This document shows, piece after piece, positions 52,759 to 62,096 of a DNA stretch of 64,000 nt. The stretch's first letter is position 1, and every line of letters begins with the position of its first letter. The notes beneath the pieces were generated by a model. That model made no database searches. It saw only the letters and a list, made by a program, of their open reading frames with translations, and was not told the origin of the DNA. Where the stretch lies: positions 17,178 through 81,177 of the forward strand of contig NZ_VWSG01000013.1 in assembly GCF_008629655.1 (NCBI RefSeq), written 5' to 3'. Source of the stretch: Paenimyroides baculatum (lineage in GTDB: Bacteria > Bacteroidota > Bacteroidia > Flavobacteriales > Flavobacteriaceae). A program made the translations under genes and the position numbers.

Positions 52759-55700
52759 ATCAAAAAACTTTTTAAAATACTGTTTGGGTTGCTCTTGGGC
52801 TTGGCGCTGGTTTTTATACTGGCAGCCGTAATTATTACCACACCGATAGTTCAGACAGAATTGGCGCATTACGCGACCACCAGAATTAACGAACAATTCA
52901 ATATCCGAACGTCGATCGGACAGGTTGCCGTGCAGTTGGATGGAAGTGTTCTGTTGAAAAAAGTGCATGTTTTAGACGACCGAAACAATGATTTAGCCTA
53001 CATTGACCGATTGTATACCGATATTACTGATTTTAAACAGCTAACCGAAGGAAAATTGTTGTTTGGTAGTACCGAAATTCAGGATGTCAATTTTTTTATC
53101 CACAAATACAAAGGTGATAGCTTAACCAATTTAGACAAGTTTATTGCTGTCTTTGACGATGGAAAACCCGGAAGCGGTAAGTTTTTAATGAAGATCGATC
53201 ATTTGGATCTTACAAATGGAAGGTTCAAAATCACCGACGATAATACCGGAAATACCCCGATTGATTTTAAAGAAATGAACGGTTCTTTAGATAAATTGTT
53301 GGTACAAGGCGCGAATATTAATGCCGATATTAATAAGTTATCTCTAAAAGACAAACGCGGAATTTACATAAAAGATCTGGTTACAAGTTTTTCTATGACG
53401 AAAAAGGGAATGGATTTAAAACCGTTTGCTGTTGAAACCGAAGAATCGTATATTAAAGGAAACATCGCCATGCGCTATGCCGAAGGCGATTTGAAATATT
53501 TTACCGAAAAAGTAAATCTGGCGGTTGATTTGAATAAATCAAAGGTTGCAACAAACGATTTAAAGTATTTCTATAAAGAATTTGGTGCCGATAACGTTCT
53601 GTACCTAACCACAAAAGCAACAGGTACGTTGAACAATTTTAAGCTGGAAAACACGCAGCTTTCTGATAAATTCGGATCTGAAATCATTGGAAACTTTGCT
53701 TTAAAAAATCTGTTTGTAAAGAAAAATCCGTTTCGGGTTGAAGCTAATCTGAATCGTTTAAATATTACCCGTTCTAATGCCGTTGCGCTGCTTCCTAATG
53801 TTTTAGGAAAATCGCTGCCGGTTCAATTGGAAAAATTGGGCTTGCTTAATTTGCAAGGCTTTGTAGCTTATGAAGATTTTTATGTGGATGCCAATGTGGA
53901 AGCCACTACAAATCTTGGTTTTGCTAAAGCCGATGTAGAATTATGGAACGTAAATCAAAAACAAAATGCCACTTATAAAGGCGATATTTCGCTTGATAAT
54001 TTTGATATTGGCGGATTGATCGAAAATGAAAAAATCGGTACAGCAACGTTAACAGCCAGTGTTGACGGTAAAAGTTTCGATCCGGAATCTTTCAACACCA
54101 TCATAAAAAGTCAGGTACAGCAGTTTACGTTTAACAATTATTCGTATAAGGATATTACGATCGACGGAAACCTGAAACTGCCCGCATACACCGGAACTTT
54201 AGTAAGTAAAGATCCAAACGCGCTGCTTGATTTCAACGGAACTTTAGATCTTTCAACAGATAAAACCGCGGTTGATTTTAAAGCAGATATCGAGCATTTG
54301 AATATGAATGCCCTAAACATTGTAAAAGATTCGCTGGGTGTTTTTAAAGGTCATTTTGAATTGGCGGGGACAGGAAAAAACTTGGATACGTTTGAAGGTA
54401 CCATTCTGGCGCAAAATGCAACCTACACCAATTCTAAAGAAACCTATGCGTTTGACAGCCTTTCTATTAAATCGGAATTTCAAGAAAATAACATCCGCAG
54501 AATCGATATTAAATCAAATGATATTGTAAACGGATACATTCGCGGAAATTTTAAATATGACCAGCTGAAGGGAATTGTAGAAAACTCGTTGGGAAGTCTG
54601 TATAAAAACTATTCGCCTAATAAAATTGCTACCAATCAGTTTATCGAATACAATCTGGATATTCAAAATAAGATTGTCGATTTGTTTGTTCCAAAATTGG
54701 AGATTGCAGATGAAACGTCTATTTCCGGAAAAATCACAGCAGATAACGGCGAATTTGTTTTAATAATGAACACGCCTTTTGTAAAGTATGGCGACAATAA
54801 ACTGACCAATATTCAGATTGATGTGAACAGTCTGCGCGAAAATCAAAATGCATTTATCGCCATTGATACCATAGATTTAAAGGCTTACAAAGCGTACGAT
54901 TTTGTATTGAACAATGCCAAGAAAAACGATACGCTTTACGTTGATACGCAGTTTAAAGGCGGAACTGAAGCTGCCGATAAGTATTACCTGAATTTTTATC
55001 ATACCATCGATGAAGAAAATAAATCGGTAGTCGGAATCGAAAAGTCAGAGATTCAGTTTAAAGAATCGCTTTGGTATTTAAATGAGTACAACAACGATAA
55101 AAACCGAATTATTTTTAATAAGGAAATCAACGATTTTGTTATTGAAGACATTCAGCTTTCGCACAACGAACAAATGGTTTTGCTGAACGGAAGCATGCAC
55201 GGAAATAATTACAAGGATCTGAATCTGGAATTTGAGAATGTGGAATTGGATAAAATTACACCCGATTTAACCAATTTAACCTTCGCCGGATTAATCAACG
55301 GAAACGTTTCTTTTACACAGGAAAACAACATTTTCAAACCGAAATCAAAACTGAATGTCGAAAATTTAGAGATTAACGATGTACTGCTCGGTTTGTTTAA
55401 TTTCGAAGTGGAAGGAGATGAATCGTTGCAGAATTTCAATGTTCGATCAAATATTGTAAACGATTTTACCGAGAATTTCTACATGAACGGATTAATTTCG
55501 GTAAGCAAAGGTCAAAGTAAACTGAATTTAGATGCCGGCTTTAATAAGTTCAACCTTAAAGCAATTGCACCGTTTTTATCATCGATCATGTCCGATGTCC
55601 GTGGGGATGCTTCGGGCCGTGCAACCATTCAGGGAACGCATAAAGATCCCGATATCGAAGGTAAGCTGTATCTTACAAATGCCGGAATGCGCCCCGTTTT

Positions 55701-57258
55701 TACAGGCGTTGATTATTTGTTCGATGAAAATGCACCGCTCGATGTTACCGAAAGTCAGTTCATTCTTCGAAATGTAAATATTACCGATTCCAAACATAAA
55801 ACAAAAGGTTTGTTAAACGGAACAATTTCGCACAACAAATTAAAAAACTGGAACATCGATGCAAAACTGTCTTCTAATAATTTATTGGCATTAGACAGCG
55901 AATATAAAGAAGGCACTCCTTATTACGGAACGGCTTTTATCGATGGATCTGCAACCATTAAAGGTCCGGTAGAAAGTTTGGTTGTAACCATTGAAGCCGA
56001 ATCTAAAAAAGGAACTAACATTAAAATTCCTTTAGACGATGCCGGCGGATTGGGCGACAATAATTTTGTTCACTTTTTATCGCCACAAGAAAAAGCCAAC
56101 CGTTTAAAAGGAATCGAAACGCCGATGAACAATACCCGTTTTGGCGGTGTTCAATTAAATTTCGAGTTTTACATAACGCCCGATGCTGAAATTGAAATTC
56201 TGTTAGATCGTGCTTCCGGTCATGGAATGAAGGGTAGCGGAGCCGGTTTTATCACTATGGAAATAAATACGCTGGGCAGGTTCAACATGTGGGGCGATTT
56301 TATGGTTTACACAGGCGAATACAACTTTAAATACGGCGGAATCATTGATAAAAAACTCGATGTGGTTAAATATGGAACAATTCGTTGGGACGGCGAACCT
56401 TTAAATGCCATTTTAGATTTACAGGCGGTTTATAAAACGCAGGCAAATCCGGGGCTGATCATAGAAAGTTCCGAAGTTAACCGTAAGGTAGATACCGAAG
56501 TTTCTATTGCATTGCAGGGAAATTTAAGCAATCCCGAAATTGATTTCTTAATCGATTTTCCAAACGTAAGTTCAAGTATAAAATCAGAAATAGAATTTAA
56601 GCTTGCCGATAAAGATACGCGCGAAACACAGGCTATGGCATTGTTGGCAACGGGTGGTTTTATTACAACTACAACAGGCGGAAATGCAGTTTACGGCAGT
56701 TTGTTTGAACGTGCCAGCAGTTTGTTCGATGATTTGTTTTCCGATTCTGAAGGGAAGTTCCGCGTAGGGTTGAATTATTCACAGAGTGAGCGAAACCCGA
56801 ACAGAGAGGTAGAAGATGCAGCCCGTGTGGGTGTTACGTTTTCAACACAGATCAGCGACCGTATTTTGGTAAACAGTAAGTTGGGGGTTCCGATTGGCGG
56901 ACGTGAAGAAAACGTGATTGTAGGCGATGTGGAAGTTCAACTGCTTTTAAATGATGATGGAACGTTACGTGCGCGTGTTTTCAACCGTGAAAACGATATT
57001 AATTACTTGGGTGAAGGTATTGGTTATACGCAGGGAGTCGGTTTAACGTACGAAGTAGATTTTAATACGTTTAAAGAACTCATAAAGAAAGTACTGGTTC
57101 GTGCAGACAAACGTGCCAAGCAAAAAGAAGCAGAGAAAAACAAATCAAACAACAATAATACATCTGACGATGATTACGGATTAGATTATATCAAGTTTCA
57201 GGAAAAACGTCGGGAAGATACTCCGGAAGAACCAAAAGATAAGCCAGAACCTAAATAG
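52759..57258 (+). CDS. tamB: TamB-like translocation and assembly/lipid-transfer protein
   Basis: The protein is about 1499 residues. A single N-terminal helix (LLLGLALVFILAAVIITTP) anchors a long beta-rich periplasmic region. The C-terminal TamB domain (about 1160-1420) holds GAGFITMEINTLGRFNMWGDF, the DAVYK-type stretch ILDLQAVYKTQANPGL and ALLATGG. It probably moves lipids or assembles proteins at the outer membrane. The start is uncertain: there is no ATG, GTG or TTG between the in-frame stop at 52708 and the TTG at 52789. An ATC at 52759 would begin IKKLFKILFG and give a normal signal anchor, whereas the TTG at 52789 lacks basic residues. I use 52759. It ends in an acidic, Asn- and Pro-rich tail. 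Confidence 0.85.
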   Translation: MKKLFKILFGLLLGLALVFILAAVIITTPIVQTELAHYATTRINEQFNIRTSIGQVAVQLDGSVLLKKVHVLDDRNNDLAYIDRLYTDITDFKQLTEGKLLFGSTEIQDVNFFIHKYKGDSLTNLDKFIAVFDDGKPGSGKFLMKIDHLDLTNGRFKITDDNTGNTPIDFKEMNGSLDKLLVQGANINADINKLSLKDKRGIYIKDLVTSFSMTKKGMDLKPFAVETEESYIKGNIAMRYAEGDLKYFTEKVNLAVDLNKSKVATNDLKYFYKEFGADNVLYLTTKATGTLNNFKLENTQLSDKFGSEIIGNFALKNLFVKKNPFRVEANLNRLNITRSNAVALLPNVLGKSLPVQLEKLGLLNLQGFVAYEDFYVDANVEATTNLGFAKADVELWNVNQKQNATYKGDISLDNFDIGGLIENEKIGTATLTASVDGKSFDPESFNTIIKSQVQQFTFNNYSYKDITIDGNLKLPAYTGTLVSKDPNALLDFNGTLDLSTDKTAVDFKADIEHLNMNALNIVKDSLGVFKGHFELAGTGKNLDTFEGTILAQNATYTNSKETYAFDSLSIKSEFQENNIRRIDIKSNDIVNGYIRGNFKYDQLKGIVENSLGSLYKNYSPNKIATNQFIEYNLDIQNKIVDLFVPKLEIADETSISGKITADNGEFVLIMNTPFVKYGDNKLTNIQIDVNSLRENQNAFIAIDTIDLKAYKAYDFVLNNAKKNDTLYVDTQFKGGTEAADKYYLNFYHTIDEENKSVVGIEKSEIQFKESLWYLNEYNNDKNRIIFNKEINDFVIEDIQLSHNEQMVLLNGSMHGNNYKDLNLEFENVELDKITPDLTNLTFAGLINGNVSFTQENNIFKPKSKLNVENLEINDVLLGLFNFEVEGDESLQNFNVRSNIVNDFTENFYMNGLISVSKGQSKLNLDAGFNKFNLKAIAPFLSSIMSDVRGDASGRATIQGTHKDPDIEGKLYLTNAGMRPVFTGVDYLFDENAPLDVTESQFILRNVNITDSKHKTKGLLNGTISHNKLKNWNIDAKLSSNNLLALDSEYKEGTPYYGTAFIDGSATIKGPVESLVVTIEAESKKGTNIKIPLDDAGGLGDNNFVHFLSPQEKANRLKGIETPMNNTRFGGVQLNFEFYITPDAEIEILLDRASGHGMKGSGAGFITMEINTLGRFNMWGDFMVYTGEYNFKYGGIIDKKLDVVKYGTIRWDGEPLNAILDLQAVYKTQANPGLIIESSEVNRKVDTEVSIALQGNLSNPEIDFLIDFPNVSSSIKSEIEFKLADKDTRETQAMALLATGGFITTTTGGNAVYGSLFERASSLFDDLFSDSEGKFRVGLNYSQSERNPNREVEDAARVGVTFSTQISDRILVNSKLGVPIGGREENVIVGDVEVQLLLNDDGTLRARVFNRENDINYLGEGIGYTQGVGLTYEVDFNTFKELIKKVLVRADKRAKQKEAEKNKSNNNNTSDDDYGLDYIKFQEKRREDTPEEPKDKPEPK

Positions 57259-57271
57259 ATTCTGGCTTTTT
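57241..57271 (+). terminator. terminator of tamB-like gene
   Basis: AAGCCAGAA pairs with TTCTGGCTT around a 10-base loop that contains the stop codon, followed by T residues. Confidence 0.78.
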
Positions 57272-57308
57272 CATTTTATTTTGTATCTTTAGGTTATTAA
57301 GAACAGAT

Positions 57309-58298
57309 ATGAAATCAAACAAAATAAAGAAAATTGGAGTACTCACATCTGGTGGCGATGCTCCGGGAATGAATGCTGCAATCAGGGCGGTTGTCCGCGC
57401 GTGTACTTATTACAAAATTGGTTGTTACGGTATTTTTCGCGGTTTTGAAGGATTGATCGATGGTGATGTAAAAGAAATGGGACCGCGCGATGTAAAATAC
57501 ATTATATCTAAAGGCGGCACTATTTTAAAATCGGCACGGTCAGATGAATTTATGACAGCCAAAGGTCGAAAGAAAGCATATGAAACTATTAAGAAAAATA
57601 ACATCGATGCATTGATAATCATTGGTGGCGATGGTAGTTTTACCGGCGGAATGATCTTTTCTAAAGAATACAACATTCCCGTTATCGGTATTCCCGGCAC
57701 CATTGACAATGATATTTACGGAACATCACACACCGTTGGTTACGATACCGCTTTAAATACGGTGATCGACGCTGTTGATAAAATCCGCGACACGGCAACA
57801 TCTCACAAACGCATTTTCTTTGTGGAGGTTATGGGTCGCGATGCCGGATTTATCGCTTTGAATTCAGGAATTGGAGCAGGAGCAGAAGAGATTTTGATTC
57901 CCGAAGAAAATATCGGTTTACCTAAATTGTTAGAGAAATTGAAGAGGAGCAAGGCTTCAGGAAAATCGAGCTGTATTGTAATTGTAGCCGAAGGCGAAAA
58001 ATCGGGCAAAAATGTGTACGAATTAAGCGATTATGTAGAAGAACATTTACCCGAATACGATGTTCGTGTATCGGTCATCGGACATATTCAGCGCGGTGGT
58101 TCGCCAAGTTGTTTCGATCGTGTTTTGGCAAGCAGGTCAGGTGTAGCAGCGGTTGAAGCGTTGTTAAAAGGAGAGGAAAACGTCATGATTGGTCTTCAAA
58201 ATGATTTAATGGCTTACACTCCGTTAGAAAAAGCGGTTAAAGGCGAAGCAAAAATCGACGATGAATTAATAAGAATATCAGATATATTATCTATTTAA
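57309..58298 (+). CDS. pfkA: ATP-dependent 6-phosphofructokinase
   Basis: The protein has 329 residues. It has LTSGGDAPGMNAAIRAVVR (12-30), the ATP-specific GGDGSFTGG (PPi-linked enzymes differ at the second Gly) and the catalytic IPGTIDNDIYGTSHTVGYDT. The effector-site region RVSVIGHIQRGG is present. It phosphorylates fructose 6-phosphate, the committed step of glycolysis. It is followed at 3 bases by gap, so the two glycolytic genes form an operon. Confidence 0.96.
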   Translation: MKSNKIKKIGVLTSGGDAPGMNAAIRAVVRACTYYKIGCYGIFRGFEGLIDGDVKEMGPRDVKYIISKGGTILKSARSDEFMTAKGRKKAYETIKKNNIDALIIIGGDGSFTGGMIFSKEYNIPVIGIPGTIDNDIYGTSHTVGYDTALNTVIDAVDKIRDTATSHKRIFFVEVMGRDAGFIALNSGIGAGAEEILIPEENIGLPKLLEKLKRSKASGKSSCIVIVAEGEKSGKNVYELSDYVEEHLPEYDVRVSVIGHIQRGGSPSCFDRVLASRSGVAAVEALLKGEENVMIGLQNDLMAYTPLEKAVKGEAKIDDELIRISDILSI

Positions 58299-58301
58299 GT
58301 T

Positions 58302-59309
58302 ATGGAAAAAGTAAAAATTGGAATAAACGGTTTTGGAAGAATAGGACGATTGGTTTTACGCGAATCATTTGAACGTAACGATGTGGAAATTGTAGCAATA
58401 AACGATTTAATGGAAATTGATCTGTTGGCATATCTATTAAAGTACGATTCGGTTCACGGAACGTTTAAAAAAGAAATTTCTGTTGATGGAACGAACTTGA
58501 TCATTGATGGAAAAAAAATACGAGTGACAGCAGAAAAAGATCCGTCGTTATTAAAATGGGATGAAGTGGGTGTAGAAGTAGTGGCAGATTGTTCGGGTGT
58601 TTTTAAAACAATGGACAAAGCAGGTTTGCATTTACAGGCAGGAGCGAAGAAAGTAGTAATTTCATCCCCATCGGACGATATTCCAATGTTTGTAATGGGC
58701 GTTAACGATGAAAAGATTACGGCAAACGATACCGTTTTATCAAACGCTTCGTGTACCACGAACTGTCTGGCTCCGATTGCTAAAATATTGAACGATGAAT
58801 TCGGAATTGTAGAAGGATTAATGACCACCGTTCATGCAGCAACAGCATCGCAATTGGTGGTTGACGGAGCTTCAAAGAAAGATTTCCGTGGCGGTCGGTC
58901 TGCCTTAAATAATATCATTCCGGCAAGTACAGGGGCAGCAAAAGCGGTTACCAAGGTAATTCCAGAATTAGAAGGCAAGTTAACCGGAATGGCATTCCGT
59001 ATTCCAACACCAAACGTTTCGGTGGTAGATTTAACCGTTAAACTGGCAAAACCTACAACGTATGATAATTTAATGAATGTTTTTAAAAAAGCATCAGAAA
59101 CCAATTATAAAGGAATTTTAGGTTTTACAAACGAACCGGTTGTCTCGCAAGATTTTCTTTCGGATACTCGTACATCAATCATCGATGCCGATGCCGGAAT
59201 TGCCCTAAACGATACCTTTTTTAAAATTGTGTCGTGGTACGATAACGAGTATGGTTATTCTGCCAAACTTTTAGACTTGATTGTTTATGTAAATAATTTG
59301 AAAGTATAA
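58302..59309 (+). CDS. gap: glyceraldehyde-3-phosphate dehydrogenase
   Basis: The protein has 335 residues. It has the NAD motif [13 protein letters not shown] (9-21), the active-site Cys in [12 protein letters not shown], and the C-terminal [16 protein letters not shown]. It oxidises glyceraldehyde 3-phosphate with NAD to 1,3-bisphosphoglycerate. It is co-transcribed with pfkA. The gene is followed by a repeat element and a terminator. Confidence 0.97.
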   Translation: MEKVKIGINGFGRIGRLVLRESFERNDVEIVAINDLMEIDLLAYLLKYDSVHGTFKKEISVDGTNLIIDGKKIRVTAEKDPSLLKWDEVGVEVVADCSGVFKTMDKAGLHLQAGAKKVVISSPSDDIPMFVMGVNDEKITANDTVLSNASCTTNCLAPIAKILNDEFGIVEGLMTTVHAATASQLVVDGASKKDFRGGRSALNNIIPASTGAAKAVTKVIPELEGKLTGMAFRIPTPNVSVVDLTVKLAKPTTYDNLMNVFKKASETNYKGILGFTNEPVVSQDFLSDTRTSIIDADAGIALNDTFFKIVSWYDNEYGYSAKLLDLIVYVNNLKV

Positions 59310-59354
59310 AACAAAAAAAATATTTAAGAGTCTGTTATCACTCATAATTATTGG

Positions 59355-59462
59355 TTTTGTCATTCAGAACGGAACGTAGTGGAGTGAAGACCCGAGCTTG
59401 CGAACTGGCGAAGCAATCTCTTGATTACTAAATGGATTTCTCCTATCGTCGAAATGACAAAA
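59355..59462. repeat. 108-base repeat element with 10-base terminal inverted repeats
   Basis: The ends are TTTTGTCATT and AATGACAAAA, perfect inverted copies. The interior is relatively GC-rich, with CAGAACGGAACGTAGTGGAG near the left end and GAGCTTGCGAACTGGCGAAG in the middle. It has no coding potential and looks like a MITE- or REP-type element. A second copy of the full element was not found in this window. Confidence 0.6.
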
Positions 59463-59520
59463 TACTGTAAATACTACATATTATGGATATTCATTTAAAA
59501 TTAATAATTTAATTTCTTTA

Positions 59521-59558
59521 AACAGTGTCAAAGTTTTAAAATTTGACATTGTTTTTTT
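59521..59558 (+). terminator. terminator downstream of pfkA-gap
   Basis: AACAGTGTCAAA pairs with TTTGACATTGTT (one G-T pair) around a 9-base loop, then T7. It is 210 bases after the gap stop, with the repeat element between. In the rest of the 59559-59776 gap I see only a 60-codon frame with repetitive, low-quality composition (rejected). Confidence 0.75.
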
Positions 59559-59776
59559 ATGCTCAACAAATTAACGCTTCAACACCCGAGGACGGAGTCC
59601 GAACGGAGCGAAGCTAAATCAACGATTCAACGATACAGTATACATTTTACATTATACAGCATAAAAGCACCCGACATCCCACACCCATCACCCCCTCATC
59701 TATTTTTCTTCCATCTCTTTAGGTATTATTACATAAAATAACGTATTTTGTGTCCGAATTTAATTAAGGCAGTTTT

Positions 59777-60622
59777 ATGAAATTTGTAGTTGACAGTGGT
59801 TCTACCAAAGCAGATTGGTTGTTATTTAACAACAAACAGTATTTAGGCGTTTACAATACGTTGGGCTTAAATCCGGAAGTTTTGAACACTGATGTATTGG
59901 TTGAACGAATCTTGCAGAACGAAGAAATTGCCAATTTACGAACGGCTATTAAAGAAATTTACTTTTACGGATCGGGTTGCAGTACCGTTCATTCAAAAAA
60001 AGTAATGCGCGATGCTTTGGAAAAAGTATTTGAAAATGCCGATTTTTTCGAGATTCTGGAAGATACCTATGCGGCTGTTTATGCCACCTGTCACGATTTG
60101 CAACCCGGAATTGTCTGTATTAACGGAACCGGATCAAACTGTAGTTTTTTCAATGGTAAAGAGGTAGAGCAGGCAGTGAATTCGTTGGGATATCTGGCAA
60201 TGGACGATTGTTCGGGTGTAGATTTTGGCAGACGATTGATTCGTGCGCATTATTTTAATACCATGCCAGCCGATCTAAAATCAAAGTTTGAAACAGCTTA
60301 CAATTTAAATGCCGATTTTATTAAAAAGAATTTTTATAAAGAACCTAACCCGAATGCGTATCTGGCATCGTTTCTTCCTTTTTTAATTGCCAATAAAGAT
60401 CATGATTTTTTACAGGCTATGATTGCCGATAGTTTTCAGTTTTTTGTAGACCATTACATCAAACAATATCCAAACCATAGTAATGTTCCTGTTCATTTTA
60501 TAGGATCGACAGCGTTTTTGTTACAAGACGAGTTTAAAACAATCCTTAAAAACAACAACCTGATGGCAGGTGTGTTTTACCAAAAACCGTTAGAAGGTTT
60601 AATAGAACTGCATCAGAAATAA
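59777..60622 (+). CDS. BadF/BadG-type ATPase, N-acetylglucosamine kinase-like
   Basis: The protein has 281 residues. It has an ASKHA phosphate-1 motif VVDSGSTKADWLLFN (4-18), a second phosphate motif CINGTGSNCSFFNG, and the adenosine motif HFIGSTAFLLQDEF. Gly and Asp pairs such as YLAMDDCSGVDFGRR mark the sugar-kinase subgroup. In Bacteroidota this type is annotated as N-acetylglucosamine kinase. It follows glycolytic genes but has its own unit. Confidence 0.85.
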   Translation: MKFVVDSGSTKADWLLFNNKQYLGVYNTLGLNPEVLNTDVLVERILQNEEIANLRTAIKEIYFYGSGCSTVHSKKVMRDALEKVFENADFFEILEDTYAAVYATCHDLQPGIVCINGTGSNCSFFNGKEVEQAVNSLGYLAMDDCSGVDFGRRLIRAHYFNTMPADLKSKFETAYNLNADFIKKNFYKEPNPNAYLASFLPFLIANKDHDFLQAMIADSFQFFVDHYIKQYPNHSNVPVHFIGSTAFLLQDEFKTILKNNNLMAGVFYQKPLEGLIELHQK

Positions 60623-60651
60623 CGATAGCCACTTTTTTCAATATATAGACC

Positions 60652-60706
60652 GTCACTTCGAGTGAAATTTCTGTAGCAAAGCGTAGGAAATTTTGTATCG
60701 AGAAGT
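60652..60706. repeat. short intergenic repeat, family A (copy 2)
   Basis: CGTCACTTCGAGTGAAATT at the left end and GGAAATTTTGTATCGAGAAG at the right. It can fold on itself imperfectly. Copy 3 follows 26 bases later. Confidence 0.7.
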
Positions 60707-60732
60707 TTTTTTTGTAATCTGAATCTGTCTAC

Positions 60733-60788
60733 CGTCACTTCGAGTGAAATTCCATTAACAAAGCGCAGGAAATTTTGTATCGAGAAGT
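60733..60788. repeat. short intergenic repeat, family A (copy 3)
   Basis: It repeats copy 2 closely: CGTCACTTCGAGTGAAATT, then AACAAAGCG and GGAAATTTTGTATCGAGAAG. The two copies fill the 240-base gap between the sugar-kinase-like gene and the next gene. Confidence 0.7.
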
Positions 60789-60864
60789 TGCATAAACCTC
60801 AGCAAAACATTCACTGCCACTACAATTCAAGATAATTTTTGTATGTTTATAAAAACGGTTACAG

Positions 60865-61335
60865 ATGAAAAATTACTTGCAAACACCTATTTATAAAAAG
60901 TCCGAAGAAATTTTTGAAACACTAAAAGCCATTACCGGTTTATTTCCTGAAGATGATTCTATTTTGACAGATTTAAAAGGTCAGTTGCTGGGCGATGCCA
61001 TGCTTATTCAGGCGAAATTAGCTGGTGCATTTGCGGTAAAACTCTACGATATAAAAATGGAAAATGCCACCTTGATCCGCAAGGCAGCACGCGATTTAAT
61101 GGTTTCGTATCACACACTGAAAATGCTTGGTTTTGAAGAGGTAGAATATTACCAGATCATTCGCACGCAGATCGAAGAATTCCGACTGTTATTTGTGGAA
61201 TGGGTAGACAGTTTCAATGAAAAACACTTTATTACCGATTCGTGGGGTTTGTTCAACCCGCCCGGCGTTGCACATGATTATAAGCAACAAGACAATGAAC
61301 TTGATTTTTTGGATGAGGAGGAGGAAGATTCATAA
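60865..61335 (+). CDS. conserved helical protein of unknown function
   Basis: The protein has 156 residues and is predicted as a bundle of three or four long helices (about 10-35, 38-75, 78-105, 108-130), with a Glu/Asp-rich C-terminal tail (LDFLDEEEEDS). No signal peptide. It has the look of a four-helix-bundle protein, but I see no definite family mark. It is flanked by repeat copies upstream and by the phosphatase-like gene on the opposite strand, whose end is 1 base away. Confidence 0.7.
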   Translation: MKNYLQTPIYKKSEEIFETLKAITGLFPEDDSILTDLKGQLLGDAMLIQAKLAGAFAVKLYDIKMENATLIRKAARDLMVSYHTLKMLGFEEVEYYQIIRTQIEEFRLLFVEWVDSFNEKHFITDSWGLFNPPGVAHDYKQQDNELDFLDEEEEDS

Positions 61336-61336
61336 A

Positions 61337-61681
61337 TTACTGTTCCAAATAAACCCTTAACTTTTCATCTAAAATTTCAATCAATTCTGTTTGATAGTAC
61401 TTGTAAATATCCTTGATATCTAAAACAATAATTTCTTTTTTAAACCGACCATTAATAAAATTTTTAACTTCCTTTTTATGGCTGTTTTCCATAACGAAAA
61501 TGATATTAGCTTGTTCCAAAAGTTCTATTGTCAATGGATTTGTTCCTTCTTGTTCGCAAATTTTACTATTCGTGCCAGCCGAAATAAATTCAAAATCAGC
61601 ATACTTACTACTGAAATAATCTTCAGCTGTTTTAGATCGTTGCTTATTGGCAGAGCAGATAAATAAAATGGTTTTGGTCAT
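61337..61681 (-). CDS. low-molecular-weight protein-tyrosine-phosphatase-like protein
   Basis: The protein has 114 residues, about 40 shorter than standard LMW phosphatases. The P-loop is near the N-terminus: CSANKQR (Cys9 to Arg15, a CX5R motif). ISAGT and VMENSHKKEV follow the family pattern, and a candidate general acid Asp occurs in LDIKDIY. Similar short proteins are annotated in Bacteroidota as LMW phosphatase family members. Its activity on phosphotyrosine is unproven. Confidence 0.8.
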   Translation of the reverse strand: MTKTILFICSANKQRSKTAEDYFSSKYADFEFISAGTNSKICEQEGTNPLTIELLEQANIIFVMENSHKKEVKNFINGRFKKEIIVLDIKDIYKYYQTELIEILDEKLRVYLEQ

Positions 61682-62065
61682 TAAAGTTTTGATTAGATCG
61701 CAAACATACTATTTTAATTTTATAGTTTAATTTGTAATTTTATAGATAAAACGCACATTTTACGGGTTTCCTCATAGTATTTTCTTTGTTGCTAATAGAG
61801 TCTGTTATTGTCTTCAGAAAAAGTAATGAGAAATTGATGTGCTGTTTTTGTTTTCTTTTAGAAATTGCTATAAAACTTACACACATAAAATTAACTTCTA
61901 AAATACAATAACCTTTGGAGCGTTGGGAAAGATCGATAATTTAAAATGTAATTCTAATTGATGTTAATATTACGATTTTTGAAATTATAATTACAATTTA
62001 AACATTAATAATTACATTGATTGATAATAATATTACGATTTTATTGTTTTTAATATTTATTTATG
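61682..62065. other. AT-rich intergenic region ahead of the ATPase module
   Basis: About 380 bases without a gene. It contains a 15-base direct repeat (61965-61979 and 62028-62042), annotated separately, and no open frame of useful length. Base composition is more AT-rich than in the neighbouring core genes, which marks the left edge of the accessory module. Confidence 0.5.
61965..62042 (+). promoter_or_regulatory. paired 15-base direct repeats, possible operator
   Basis: TAATATTACGATTTT occurs at 61965-61979 and again at 62028-62042, 63 bases apart centre to centre (six DNA turns). The second copy ends 1 base before the -33 TTG. The downstream ATPase has a C-terminal helix-turn-helix that could bind here. 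Confidence 0.5.
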
Positions 62066-62073
62066 TACATTTG
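62044..62073 (+). promoter_or_regulatory. promoter of the AAA ATPase module
   Basis: TTG (62044-62046), 19 bases, TACATTTG (62066-62073), 23 bases before the ATG. It fits the -33/-7 consensus exactly. Confidence 0.7.
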
Positions 62074-62096
62074 TAACGTAATTAATTTTAAAAATC

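Noticed and set aside
59559..59741. 60-codon forward frame starting inside the terminator tail downstream of gap
   Set aside because: Starts at the T run of a terminator, has biased repeat-like composition and no ribosome site or family.
60652..60788. Tandem repeats considered as a CRISPR array
   Set aside because: Only two copies of about 55 bases, imperfectly palindromic, with a single 26-base gap and no cas genes; they match intergenic REP-type repeats instead.
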